Below, in pieces: positions 24,573 through 36,926 of a DNA stretch of 64,000 nucleotides. Position 1 is the stretch's first letter, and each line of letters starts with the position of its first letter. Source of the DNA: Schoenoplectus triqueter (Eukaryota > Streptophyta > Magnoliopsida > Poales > Cyperaceae); contig CAXKVV010002170.1 in assembly GCA_964058805.1 (NCBI GenBank), positions 186,001 through 250,000 on the forward strand, in the 5' to 3' direction. The position numbers and the translations under genes were made by a program. The notes under the pieces were generated by a model. That model saw only the letters and a list, made by a program, of their open reading frames with translations, had not been told where the DNA came from and made no database searches.

Positions 24573-27500
24573 ATGTTTTGCGCTCCCGGACTTGTTTTCG
24601 GCGGTACCGACGAAGTCGGGTCCCGTTTTCATGTCTTGTGCTCCCTGACACGTTTTCGGCGGTACCGATGGCGTCGAGACCCGTTTTCATGTTTTGCGCT
24701 CGCGGACTCATTTTCGGCGGCGCCGAGGGCGTCGGGTCTCGTCTTCATGTTTTGCGCGCCCGGACTCGGTTTCGGCGGTACCGAGGGCATCGGGACCCGT
24801 TTTCATGTTTTGCGCACCCGGACTCGGTTTCTGCGGTACCGAGAGCGTCGGGTCCCGTTTTCATGTTTTGCGCTCCCGGACTCATTTTGGGAGGTACAGA
24901 GGGCGACGGGTCCCATTTTAATGTTTTGCGCGGCCGGACTCGTTTTCGGCGGTTCCGAGGGCGTCAGGTCCCGTTTTCATGTTTTGCGTGCCCGGACTCG
25001 ATTTCGAAGGTACCAAGTGCGTCGGGTCTCGTTTTCTTAATTTGGGCGCTCGAACTCGTTTTCGGTGGTACCGAGGGCGTCGGGTCCCGTTTTCACGTTT
25101 TGCGCGCCCCGACTCATTTTCGACGGTACCGATGGCGTCGAGACCCGTTTTCATGTTTTGCGCTCGAGGACTCGTTTTCGGCGGTACCGAGGGCGTCGGG
25201 TCCCGTTTTCACGTTTTGCGCGCCCCGGACTCGAATTCGGCGGTACCGAGGGAGTCGTGTCCCGTTTTCATGTTTTGCGCGCCCGGACTCGGTTTCGGCG
25301 GTACCGAGGGCGTCGGGTCCGTTTTCATGTTTTCCGCTCCCGGACTCTTTTTCGGCGGTACCGATGGCGTCGGGACCCGTTTTCATGTTTTGCGCTCCCG
25401 GACTCGGTTTCGGCGGTACCGAGGGCGTCCGGTCCCGTTTTCATGTTTTGCGCGCCCCGACTCTTTTTCGACGGTACTGATGGCGTCGGGTCCCGTTTCC
25501 TTGTTTTGCGCTCCCGGACTCGGTTTCGGCGGCGCCGAGGGCGTCGGGTCGCGTTTTCATGTTTTGCGCGCCCGGACTCGGTTTCGGCGGTAACGAGGGC
25601 GTCGGGACCTGTTTTCATGTTTTGCGCGCCCGGACCCGGTTTCGGTGGTACCGATGGCGTCAGGACCCGTTTTCATGTTTTGCGCTCTCGGACTCGTTGT
25701 CGGCGGCGCCGTGGCTGTCGGGTCCTGTTTTCATGTTTTGCGTGCCCGGACTCGATTTCGAAGGTACCGAGTGCGTCGGGTCTCGTTTTCTTAATTTGGG
25801 CGCTCGAACTCATTTTCGGCGGTACCGAGGGCGTCGGGTCCCGTTTTCACGTTTTGCGCGCCCGGACTCGGTTTCAGCGGTACCGAGGGCGTCGGGACCC
25901 GTTTTCATGTTTTGCGCGCCCGGACCCTGTTTCGGCGGTACCGAGGGAGTCGGGACCCGTTTTCATGTTTTACACGCCCGGACTCGGTTTCGGCGGTACC
26001 GAGGGCGTCGGGTCCCGTTTTCTTGTTTTGCGCTCCCTGACTCGTTTTCGGCGGTACTGACGGCGTCGGGACCCATTTTCATGTTTTGCGCTCTCGGACT
26101 CGATTTCGGCAGTACCGAGGGCGTCCGGTCCCGTTTTCATGTTTTGCGCTCCCGGACTTGTTTTCGGCGGTACCGACGAAGTCGGGTCCCGTTTTCATGT
26201 CTTGTGCTCCCTGACACGTTTTCGGCGGTACCGATGGCGTCGAGACCCGTTTTCATGTTTTGCGCTCGCGGACTCGTTTTCGGCGGCGCCGAGGGCGTCG
26301 GGTCTTGTCTTCATGTTTTGCGCGCCCGGACTCGGTTTCGGCGGTACCGAGGGCGTCGGGACCCGTTTTCATGTTTTGCGCACCCGGACTCGGTTTCGGC
26401 GGTACCGAGAGCGTCGGGTCCCGTTTTCATGTTTTGCGCTCCCGGACTCATTTTGGGAGGTACAGAGGGCAACGGGTCCCATTTTAATGTTTTGCGCGGC
26501 CGGACTCGTTTTCGGCAGTTCCGAGGGCGTCGGGTCCCGTTTTCATGTTTTGCGTGCCCGGACTCGATTTCGAAGGTACCAAGTGCGTCGGGTCTCGTTT
26601 TCTTAATTTGGGCGCTCGAACTCGTTTTCGGTGGTATCGAGGGCGTCGGGTCCCGTTTTCACGTTTTGCGCGCCCCGACTCATTTTCGACGGTACCGATG
26701 GCGTCGAGACCCGTTTTCATGTTTTGCGCTCGAGGACTCGTTTTCGGCGGTACCGAGGGCGTCGGGTCCCGTTTTCACGTTTTGCGCGCCCCGGACTCGA
26801 ATTCGGCGGTACCGAGGGAGTCGTGTCCCGTTTTCATGTTTTGCGCGCCCGCACTCGGTTTCGGCGGTACCGAGGGCGTCGGGTCCGTTTTCATGTTTTC
26901 CGCTCCCGAACTCTTTTTCGGCGGTACCGATGGCGTCGGGACCCGTTTTCATGTTTTGCGCTCCCGGACTCGGTTTCGGCGGTACCGAGGGCGTCCGGTC
27001 CCGTTTTCATGTTTTCCGCTCCCCGACTCATTTTCGACGGTACCGATGGCGTCGGGTCCCGTTTCCTTGTTTTGCGCCCCCGGACTCGGTTTCGGCGGCG
27101 CTGAGGGCGTCGGGTCGCGTTTTAATGTTTTGCGCGCCCGGACTCGGTTTCGGCGGTAACGAGGGCGTCGGGACCTGTTTTCATGTTTGGCGCGCCCGGA
27201 CCCGGTTTCGGTGGTACCGATGGCGTCAGGACCCGTTTTCATGTTTTGCGCTCTCGGACTCGTTTTCGGCGGCGCCGTGGCTGTCGGGTCCTGTTTTCAT
27301 GTTTTGCGTGCCCGGACTCGATTTCGAAGGTACCGAGTGCGTCGGGTCTCGTTTTCTTAATTTGGGCGCTCGAACTCATTTTCGGCGGTACCGAGGGCGT
27401 CGGGTCCCGTTTTCACGTTTTGCGCGCCCGGACTCGGTTTCAGCGGTACCGAGGGCGTCGGGACCCGTTTTCATGTTTTGCGCGCCCGGACCCTGTTTCA

Positions 27501-28690
27501 GCGGTACCGAGGGAGTCGGGACCCGTTTTCATGTTTTACACGCCCGGACTCGGTTTCGGCGGTACCGAGGGCGTCGGGTCCCGTTTTCTTGTTTTGCGCT
27601 CCCTGACTCGTTTTCGGCGGTACTGACGGCGTCGGGACCCATTTTCATGTTTTGCGCTCTCGGACTCGATTTCGGCAGTACCGAGGGCGTCCGGTCCCGT
27701 TTTCATGTTTTGCGCTCCCGGACTTGTTTTCGGCGGTACCGACGAAGTCGGGTCCCGTTTTCATGTCTTGTGCTCCCTGACACGTTTTCGGCGGTACCGA
27801 TGGCGTCGAGACCCGTTTTCATGTTTTGCGCTCGCGGACTCGTTTTCGGCGGCGCCGAGGGCGTCGGGTCTCGTCTTCATGTTTTGCGCGCCCGGACTCG
27901 GTTTCGGCGGTACCGAGGGCGTCGGGACCCGTTTTCATGTTTTGCGCACCCGGACTCGGTTTCTGCGGTACCGAGAGCGTCGGGTCCCGTTTTCATGTTT
28001 TGCGCTCCCGGACTCATTTTGGGAGGTACAGAGGGCGACGGGTCCCATTTTAATGTTTTGCGCGGCCGGACTCGTTTTCGGCGGTTCCGAGGGCGTCGGG
28101 TCCCGTTTTCATGTTTTGCGTGCCCGGACTCGATTTCGAAGGTACCAAGTGCGTCGGGTCTCGTTTTCTTAATTTGGGCGCTCGAACTCGTTTTCGGTGG
28201 TACCGAGGGCGTCGGGTCCCGTTTTCACGTTTTGCGCGCCCCGACTCATTTTCGACGGTACCGATGGCGTCGAGACCCGTTTTCATGTTTTGCGCTCGAG
28301 GACTCGTTTTCGGCGGTACCGAGGGCGTCGGGTCCCGTTTTCACGTTTTGCGCGCCCCGGACTCGAATTCGACGGTACCGAGGGAGTCGTGTCCCGTTTT
28401 CATGTTTTGCGCGCCCGGACTCGGTTTCGGCGGTACCGAGGGCGTCGGGTCCGTTTTCATGTTTTGCACTCCCGGACTTGGTTTCGGCGGCGCCGAGGGC
28501 GTCGGGTCGCGTTTTCATGTTTTACACGCCCGGACTCGGTTTCGGCGGTACCGAGGGCGTCGGGTCCCGTTTTCTTGTTTTGCGCTCCCTGACTCGTTTT
28601 CGGCGGTACTGACGGCGTCGGGACCCATTTTCATGTTTTGCGCTCTCGGACTCGATTTCGGCAGTACCGAGGGCGTCCGGTCCCGTTTTC
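24573..28690 (+). repeat. HOR copy 2 (A2 27, B2 27, C2 17)
   Basis: Subunit starts are A 24,573, B 26,139 and C 27,705, giving the same 1,566 + 1,566 + 986 bp layout. Private variants of A2 shared with copy 4 but not with copies 1 or 3 are GAGGGCATCGGGACC near 24,785 and GGCGTCAGGTCCCG near 24,962. B2 has its own changes: GGGCAACGGG near 26,469 and CATGTTTGGCGCG near 27,183. EcoRI GAATTC occurs once per subunit, in monomer 12, at 25,233, 26,799 and 28,365. Confidence 0.92.
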
Positions 28691-31600
28691 ATGTTTTGCG
28701 CTCCCGGACTTGTTTTCGGCGGTACCGACGAAGTCGGGTCCCGTTTTCATGTCTTGTGCTCCCTGACACGTTTTCGGCGGTACCGATGGCGTCGAGACCC
28801 GTTTTCATGTTTTGCGCTCGCGGACTCGTTTTCGGCGGCGCCGAGGGCGTCGGGTCTCGTCTTCATGTTTTGCGCGCCCGGACTCGGTTTCGGCGGTACC
28901 GAGGGCGTCAGGACCCGTTTTCATGTTTTGCGCACCCGGACTCGGTTTCTGCGGTACCGAGAGCGTCGGGTCCCGTTTTCATGTTTTGCGCTCCCGGACT
29001 CATTTTGGGAGGTACAGAGGGCGACGGGTCCCATTTTAATGTTTTGCGCGGCCGGACTCGTTTTCAGCGGTACCGAGGGAGTCGGGACCCGTTTTCATGT
29101 TTTACACGCCCGGACTCGGTTTCGGCGGTACCGAGGGCGTCGGGTCCCGTTTTCTTGTTTTGCGCTCCCTGACTCGTTTTCGGCGGTACTGACGGCGTCG
29201 GGACCCATTTTCATGTTTTGCGCTCTCGGACTCGATTTCGGCAGTACCGAGGGCGTCCGGTCCCGTTTTCATGTTTTGCGCTCCCGGACTTGTTTTCGGC
29301 GGTACCGACGAAGTCGGGTCCCGTTTTCATGTCTTGTGCTCCCTGACACGTTTTCGGCGGTACCGATGGCGTCGAGACCCGTTTTCATGTTTTGCGCTCG
29401 CGGACTCGTTTTCGGCGGCGCCGAGGGCGTCGGGTCTCGTCTTCATGTTTTGCGCGCCCGGACTCGGTTTCGGCGGTACCGAGGGCGTCGGGACCCGTTT
29501 TCATGTTTTGCGCACCCGGACTCGGTTTCTGCGGTACCGAGAGCGTCGGGTCCCGTTTTCATGTTTTGCGCTCCCGGACTCATTTTGGGAGGTACAGAGG
29601 GCGACGGGTCCCATTTTAATGTTTTGCGCGGCCGGACTCGTTTTCGGCGGTTCCGAGGGCGTCGGGTCCCGTTTTCATGTTTTGCGTGCCCGGACTCGAT
29701 TTCGAAGGTACCAAGTGCGTCGGGTCTCGTTTTCTTAATTTGGGCGCTCGAACTCGTTTTCGGTGGTACCGAGGGCGTCGGGTCCCGTTTTCACGTTTTG
29801 CGCGCCCCGACTCATTTTCGACGGTACCGATGGCGTCGAGACCCGTTTTCATGTTTTGCGCTCGAGGACTCGTTTTCGGCGGTACCGAGGGCGTCGGGTC
29901 CCGTTTTCACGTTTTGCGCGCCCCGGACTCGAATTCGGCGGTACCGAGGGAGTTGTGTCCCGTTTTCATGTTTTGCGCGCCCGGACTCGGTTTCGGCGGT
30001 ACCGAGGGCGTCGGGTCCGTTTTCATGTTTTCCGCTCCCGGACTCTTTTTCGGCGGTACCGATGGCGTCGGGACCCGTTTTCATGTTTTGCGCTCCCGGA
30101 CTCGGTTTCGGCGGTACCGAGGGCGTCCGGTCCCGTTTTCATGTTTTGCGCGCCCCGACTCTTTTTCGACGGTACTGATGGCGTCGGGTCCCGTTTCCTT
30201 GTTTTGCGCTCCCGGACTCGGTTTCGGCGGCGCCGAGGGCGTCGGGTCGCGTTTTCATGTTTTGCGCGCCCGGACTCGGTTTCGGCGGTACCGACGAAGT
30301 CGGGTCCCGTTTTCATGTCTTGTGCTCCCTGACACGTTTTCGGCGGTACCGATGGCGTCGAGACCCGTTTTCATGTTTTGCGCTCGCGGACTCGTTTTCG
30401 GCGGCGCCGAGGGCGTCGGGTCTTGTCTTCATGTTTTGCGCGCCCGGACTCGGTTTCGGCGGTACCGAGGGCGTCGGGACCCGTTTTCATGTTTTGCGCA
30501 CCCGGACTCGGTTTCGGCGGTACCGAGAGCGTCGGGTCCCGTTTTCATGTTTTGCGCTCTCGGACTCATTTTGGGAGGTACAGAGGGCGACGGGTCCCAT
30601 TTTAATGTTTTGCGCGGCCGGACTCGTTTTCGGCAGTTCCGAGGGCGTCGGGTCCCGTTTTCATGTTTTGCGTGCCCGGACTCGATTTCGAAGGTACCAA
30701 GTGCGTCGGGTCTCGTTTTCTTAATTTGGGCGCTCGAACTCGTTTTCGGTGGTATCGAGGGCGTCGGGTCCCGTTTTCACGTTTTGCGCGCCCCGACTCA
30801 TTTTCGACGGTACCGATGGCGTCGAGACCCGTTTTCATGTTTTGCGCTCGAGGACTCGTTTTCGGCGGTACCGAGGGCGTCGGGTCCCGTTTTCACGTTT
30901 TGCGCGCCCCGGACTCGAATTCGGCGGTACCGAGGGAGTCGTGTCCCGTTTTCATGTTTTGCGCGCCCGCACTCGGTTTCGGCGGTACCGAGGGCGTCGG
31001 GTCCGTTTTCATGTTTTCCGCTCCCGAACTCTTTTTCGGCGGTACCGATGGCGTCGGGACCCGTTTTCATGTTTTGCGCTCCCGGACTCGGTTTCGGCGG
31101 TACCGAGGGCGTCCGGTCCCGTTTTCATGTTTTCCGCTCCCCGACTCATTTTCGACGGTACCGATGGCGTCGGGTCCCGTTTCCTTGTTTTGCGCCCCCG
31201 GACTCGGTTTCGGCGGCGCTGAGGGCGTCGGGTCGCGTTTTAATGTTTTGCGCGCCCGGACTCGGTTTCGGCGGTAACGAGGGCGTCGGGACCTGTTTTC
31301 ATGTTTTGCGCGCCCGGACCCGGTTTCGGTGGTACCGATGGCGTCAGGACCCGTTTTCATGTTTTGCGCTCTCGGACTCGTTTTCGGCGGCGCCGTGGCT
31401 GTCGGGTCCTGTTTTCATGTTTTGCGTGCCCGGACTCGATTTCGAAGGTACCGAGTGCGTCGGGTCTCGTTTTCTTAATTTGGGCGCTCGAACTCATTTT
31501 CGGCGGTACCGAGGGCGTCGGGTCCCGTTTTCACGTTTTGCGCGCCCGGACTCGGTTTCAGCGGTACCGAGGGCGTCGGGACCCGTTTTCATGTTTTGCG

Positions 31601-32808
31601 CGCCCGGACCCTGTTTCAGCGGTACCGAGGGAGTCGGGACCCGTTTTCATGTTTTACACGCCCGGACTCGGTTTCGGCGGTACCGAGGGCGTCGGGTCCC
31701 GTTTTCTTGTTTTGCGCTCCCTGACTCGTTTTCGGCGGTACTGACGGCGTCGGGACCCATTTTCATGTTTTGCGCTCTCGGACTCGATTTCGGCAGTACC
31801 GAGGGCGTCCGGTCCCGTTTTCATGTTTTGCGCTCCCGGACTTGTTTTCGGCGGTACCGACGAAGTCGGGTCCCGTTTTCATGTCTTGTGCTCCCTGACA
31901 CGTTTTCGGCGGTACCGATGGCGTCGAGACCCGTTTTCATGTTTTGCGCTCGCGGACTCGTTTTCGGCGGCGCCGAGGGCGTCGGGTCTCGTCTTCATGT
32001 TTTGCGCGCCCGGACTCGGTTTCGGCGGTACCGAGGGCGTCGGGACCCGTTTTCATGTTTTGCGCACCCGGACTCGGTTTCTGCGGTACCGAGAGCGTCG
32101 GGTCCCGTTTTCATGTTTTGCGCTCCCGGACTCATTTTGGGAGGTACAGAGGGCGACGGGTCCCATTTTAATGTTTTGCGCGGCCGGACTCGTTTTCGGC
32201 GGTTCCGAGGGCGTCGGGTCCCGTTTTCATGTTTTGCGTGCCCGGACTCGATTTCGAAGGTACCAAGTGCGTCGGGTCTCGTTTTCTTAATTTGGGCGCT
32301 CGAACTCGTTTTCGGTGGTACCGAGGGCGTCGGGTCCCGTTTTCACGTTTTGCGCGCCCCGACTCATTTTCGACGGTACCGATGGCGTCGAGACCCGTTT
32401 TCATGTTTTGCGCTCGAGGACTCGTTTTCGGCGGTACCGAGGGCGTCGGGTCCCGTTTTCACGTTTTGCGCGCCCCGGACTCGAATTCGACGGTACCGAG
32501 GGAGTCGTGTCCCGTTTTCATGTTTTGCGCGCCCGGACTCGGTTTCGGCGGTACCGAGGGCGTCGGGTCCGTTTTCATGTTTTGCACTCCCGGACTCGGT
32601 TTCGGCGGCGCCGAGGGCGTCGGGTCGCGTTTTCATGTTTTACACGCCCGGACTCGGTTTCAGCGGTACCGAGGGCGTCGGGTCCCGTTTTCTTGTTTTG
32701 CGCTCCCTGACTCATTTTCGGCGGTACTGACGGCGTCGGGACCCATTTTCATGTTTTGCGCTCTCGGACTCGATTTCGGCAGTACCGAGGGCGTCCGGTC
32801 CCGTTTTC
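28691..32808 (+). repeat. HOR copy 3, rearranged A subunit (10 + 17 monomers)
   Basis: Total length is still 4,118 bp and B3 (30,257) and C3 (31,823) are normal, but the A position is split. 28,691-29,270 has ten monomers: 1-6, a hybrid of 7 and 24, then 25-27. 29,271-30,256 has A monomers 1-17. The next unit, at 30,257, is a hybrid of A monomer 18 and B monomer 1 (CGGACTCGGTTTCGG joined to GACGAAG). The 7/24 hybrid has TTTTCAGCGG, the form of B monomer 24, so its right part came from a B subunit. The deletion also removes a TAA variant, so a reading frame runs on here. Confidence 0.9.
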
Positions 32809-35800
32809 ATGTTTTGCGCTCCCGGACTTGTTTTCGGCGGTACCGACGAAGTCGGGTCCCGTTTTCATGTCTTGTGCTCCCTGACACGTTTTCGGCGGTA
32901 CCGATGGCGTCGAGACCCGTTTTCATGTTTTGCGCTCGCGGACTCGTTTTCGGCGGCGCCGAGGGCGTCGGGTCTCGTCTTCATGTTTTGCGCGCCCGGA
33001 CTCGGTTTCGGCGGTACCGAGGGCATCGGGACCCGTTTTCATGTTTTGCGCACCCGGACTCGGTTTCTGCGGTACCGAGAGCGTCGGGTCCCGTTTTCAT
33101 GTTTTGCGCTCCCGGACTCATTTTGGGAGGTACAGAGGGCGACGGGTCCCATTTTAATGTTTTGCGCGGCCGGACTCGTTTTCGGCGGTTCCGAGGGCGT
33201 CAGGTCCCGTTTTCATGTTTTGCGTGCCCGGACTCGATTTCGAAGGTACCAAGTGCGTCGGGTCTCGTTTTCTTAATTTGGGCGCTCGAACTCGTTTTCG
33301 GTGGTACCGAGGGCGTCGGGTCCCGTTTTCACGTTTTGCGCGCCCCGACTCATTTTCGACGGTACCGATGGCGTCGAGACCCGTTTTCATGTTTTGCGCT
33401 CGAGGACTCGTTTTCGGCGGTACCGAGGGCGTCGGGTCCCGTTTTCACGTTTTGCGCGCCCCGGACTCGAATTCGGCGGTACCGAGGGAGTCGTGTCCCG
33501 TTTTCATGTTTTGCGCGCCCGGACTCGGTTTCGGCGGTACCGAGGGCGTCGGGTCCGTTTTCATGTTTTCCGCTCCCGGACTCTTTTTCGGCGGTACCGA
33601 TGGCGTCGGGACCCGTTTTCATGTTTTGCGCTCCCGGACTCGGTTTCGGCGGTACCGAGGGCGTCCGGTCCCGTTTTCATGTTTTGCGCGCCCCGACTCT
33701 TTTTCGACGGTACTGATGGCGTCGGGTCCCGTTTCCTTGTTTTGCGCTCCCGGACTCGGTTTCGGCGGCGCCGAGGGCGTCGGGTCGCGTTTTCATGTTT
33801 TGCGCGCCCGGACTCGGTTTCGGCGGTAACGAGGGCGTCGGGACCTGTTTTCATGTTTTGCGCGCCCGGACCCGGTTTCGGTGGTACCGATGGCGTCAGG
33901 ACCCGTTTTCATGTTTTGCGCTCTCGGACTCGTTTTCGGCGGCGCCGTGGCTGTCGGGTCCTGTTTTCATGTTTTGCGTGCCCGGACTCGATTTCGAAGG
34001 TACCGAGTGCGTCGGGTCTCGTTTTCTTAATTTGGGCGCTCGAACTCATTTTCGGCGGTACCGAGGGCGTCGGGTCCCGTTTTCACGTTTTGCGCGCCCG
34101 GACTCGGTTTCAGCGGTACCGAGGGCGTCGGGACCCGTTTTCATGTTTTGCGCGCCCGGACCCTGTTTCGGCGGTACCGAGGGAGTCGGGACCCGTTTTC
34201 ATGTTTTACACGCCCGGACTCGGTTTCGGCGGTACCGAGGGCGTCGGGTCCCGTTTTCTTGTTTTGCGCTCCCTGACTCGTTTTCGGCGGTACTGACGGC
34301 GTCGGGACCCATTTTCATGTTTTGCGCTCTCGGACTCGATTTCGGCAGTACCGAGGGCGTCCGGTCCCGTTTTCATGTTTTGCGCTCCCGGACTTGTTTT
34401 CGGCGGTACCGACGAAGTCGGGTCCCGTTTTCATGTCTTGTGCTCCCTGACACGTTTTCGGCGGTACCGATGGCGTCGAGACCCGTTTTCATGTTTTGCG
34501 CTCGCGGACTCGTTTTCGGCGGCGCCGAGGGCGTCGGGTCTTGTCTTCATGTTTTGCGCGCCCGGACTCGGTTTCGGCGGTACCGAGGGCGTCGGGACCC
34601 GTTTTCATGTTTTGCGCACCCGGACTCGGTTTCGGCGGTACCGAGAGCGTCGGGTCCCGTTTTCATGTTTTGCGCTCCCGGACTCATTTTGGGAGGTACA
34701 GAGGGCGACGGGTCCCATTTTAATGTTTTGCGCGGCCGGACTCGTTTTCGGCAGTTCCGAGGGCGTCGGGTCCCGTATTCATGTTTTGCGTGCCCGGACT
34801 CGATTTCGAAGGTACCAAGTGCGTCGGGTCTCGTTTTCTTAATTTGGGCGCTCGAACTCGTTTTCGGTGGTATCGAGGGCGTCGGGTCCCGTTTTCACGT
34901 TTTGCGCGCCCCGACTCATTTTCGACGGTACCGATGGCGTCGAGACCCGTTTTCATGTTTTGCGCTCGAGGACTCGTTTTCGGCGGTACCGAGGGCGTCG
35001 GGTCCCGTTTTCACGTTTTGCGCGCCCCGGACTCGAATTCGGCGGTACCGAGGGAGTCGTGTCCCGTTTTCATGTTTTGCGCGCCCGCACTCGGTTTCGG
35101 CGGTACCGAGGGCGTCGGGTCCGTTTTCATGTTTTCCGCTCCCGAACTCTTTTTCGGCGGTACCGATGGCGTCGGGACCCGTTTTCATGTTTTGCGCTCC
35201 CGGACTCGGTTTCGGCGGTACCGAGGGCGTCCGGTCCCGTTTTCATGTTTTCCGCTCCCCGACTCATTTTCGACGGTACCGATGGCGTCGGGTCCCGTTT
35301 CCTTGTTTTGCGCCCCCGGACTCGGTTTCGGCGGCGCTGAGGGCGTCGGGTCGCGTTTTAATGTTTTGCGCGCCCGGACTCGGTTTCGGCGGTAACGAGG
35401 GCGTCGGGACCTGTTTTCATGTTTTGCGCGCCCGGACCCGGTTTCGGTGGTACCGATGGCGTCAGGACCCGTTTTCATGTTTTGCGCTCTCGGACTCGTT
35501 TTCGGCGGCGCCGTGGCTGTCGGGTCCTGTTTTCATGTTTTGCGTGCCCGGACTCGATTTCGAAGGTACCGAGTGCGTCGGGTCTCGTTTTCTTAATTTG
35601 GGCGCTCGAACTCATTTTCGGCGGTACCGAGGGCGTCGGGTCCCGTTTTCACGTTTTGCGCGCCCGGACTCGGTTTCAGCGGTACCGAGGGCGTCGGGAC
35701 CCGTTTTCATGTTTTGCGCGCCCGGACCCTGTTTCAGCGGTACCGAGGGAGTCGGGACCCGTTTTCATGTTTTACACGCCCGGACTCGGTTTCGGCGGTA

Positions 35801-36926
35801 CCGAGGGCGTCGGGTCCCGTTTTCTTGTTTTGCGCTCCCTGACTCGTTTTCGGCGGTACTGACGGCGTCGAGACCCATTTTCATGTTTTGCGCTCTCGGA
35901 CTCGATTTCGGCAGTACCGAGGGCGTCCGGTCCCGTTTTCATGTTTTGCGCTCCCGGACTTGTTTTCGGCGGTACCGACGAAGTCGGGTCCCGTTTTCAT
36001 GTCTTGTGCTCCCTGACACGTTTTCGGCGGTACCGATGGCGTCGAGACCCGTTTTCATGTTTTGCGCTCGCGGACTCGTTTTCGGCGGCGCCGAGGGCGT
36101 CGGGTCTCGTCTTCATGTTTTGCGCGCCCGGACTCGGTTTCGGCGGTACCGAGGGCGTCGGGACCCGTTTTCATGTTTTGTGCACCCGGACTCGGTTTCT
36201 GCGGTACCGAGAGCGTCGGGTCCCGTTTTCATGTTTTGCGCTCCCGGACTCATTTTGGGAGGTACAGAGGGCGACGGGTCCCATTTTAATGTTTTGCGCG
36301 GCCGGACTCGTTTTCGGCGGTTCCGAGGGCGTCGGGTCCCGTTTTCATGTTTTGCGTGCCCGGACTCGATTTCGAAGGTACCAAGTGCGTCGGGTCTCGT
36401 TTTCTTAATTTGGGCGCTCGAACTCGTTTTCGGTGGTACCGAGGGCGTCGGGTCCCGTTTTCACGTTTTGCGCGCCCCGACTCATTTTCGACGGTACCGA
36501 TGGCGTCGAGACCCGTTTTCATGTTTTGCGCTCGAGGACTCGTTTTCGGCGGTACCGAGGGCGTCGGGTCCCGTTTTCACGTTTTGCGCGCCCCGGACTC
36601 GAATTCGACGGTACCGAGGGAGTCGTGTCCCGTTTTCATGTTTTGCGCGCCCGGACTCGGTTTCGGCGGTACCGAGGGCGTCGGGTCCGTTTTCATGTTT
36701 TGCACTCCCGGACTCGGTTTCGGCGGCGCCGAGGGCGTCGGGTCGCGTTTTCATGTTTTACACGCCCGGACTCGGTTTCGGCGGTACCGAGGGCGTCGGG
36801 TCCCGTTTTCTTGTTTTGCGCTCCCTGACTCGTTTTCGGCGGTACTGACGGCGTCGGGACCCATTTTCATGTTTTGCGCTCTCGGACTCGATTTCGGCAG
36901 TACCGAGGGCGTCCGGTCCCGTTTTC
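32809..36926 (+). repeat. HOR copy 4 (A4 27, B4 27, C4 17)
   Basis: Subunit starts are A 32,809, B 34,375 and C 35,941. A4 shares GAGGGCATCGGGACC (near 33,022) and GGCGTCAGGTCCCG (near 33,198) with A2, exactly 8,236 bp away. C3, just before it, shares CTGACTCATTTTCGG (near 32,710) with C1, while C2 and C4 have CTGACTCGTTTTCGG. B4 has a private GTCCCGTATTCATG near 34,774. Confidence 0.92.
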
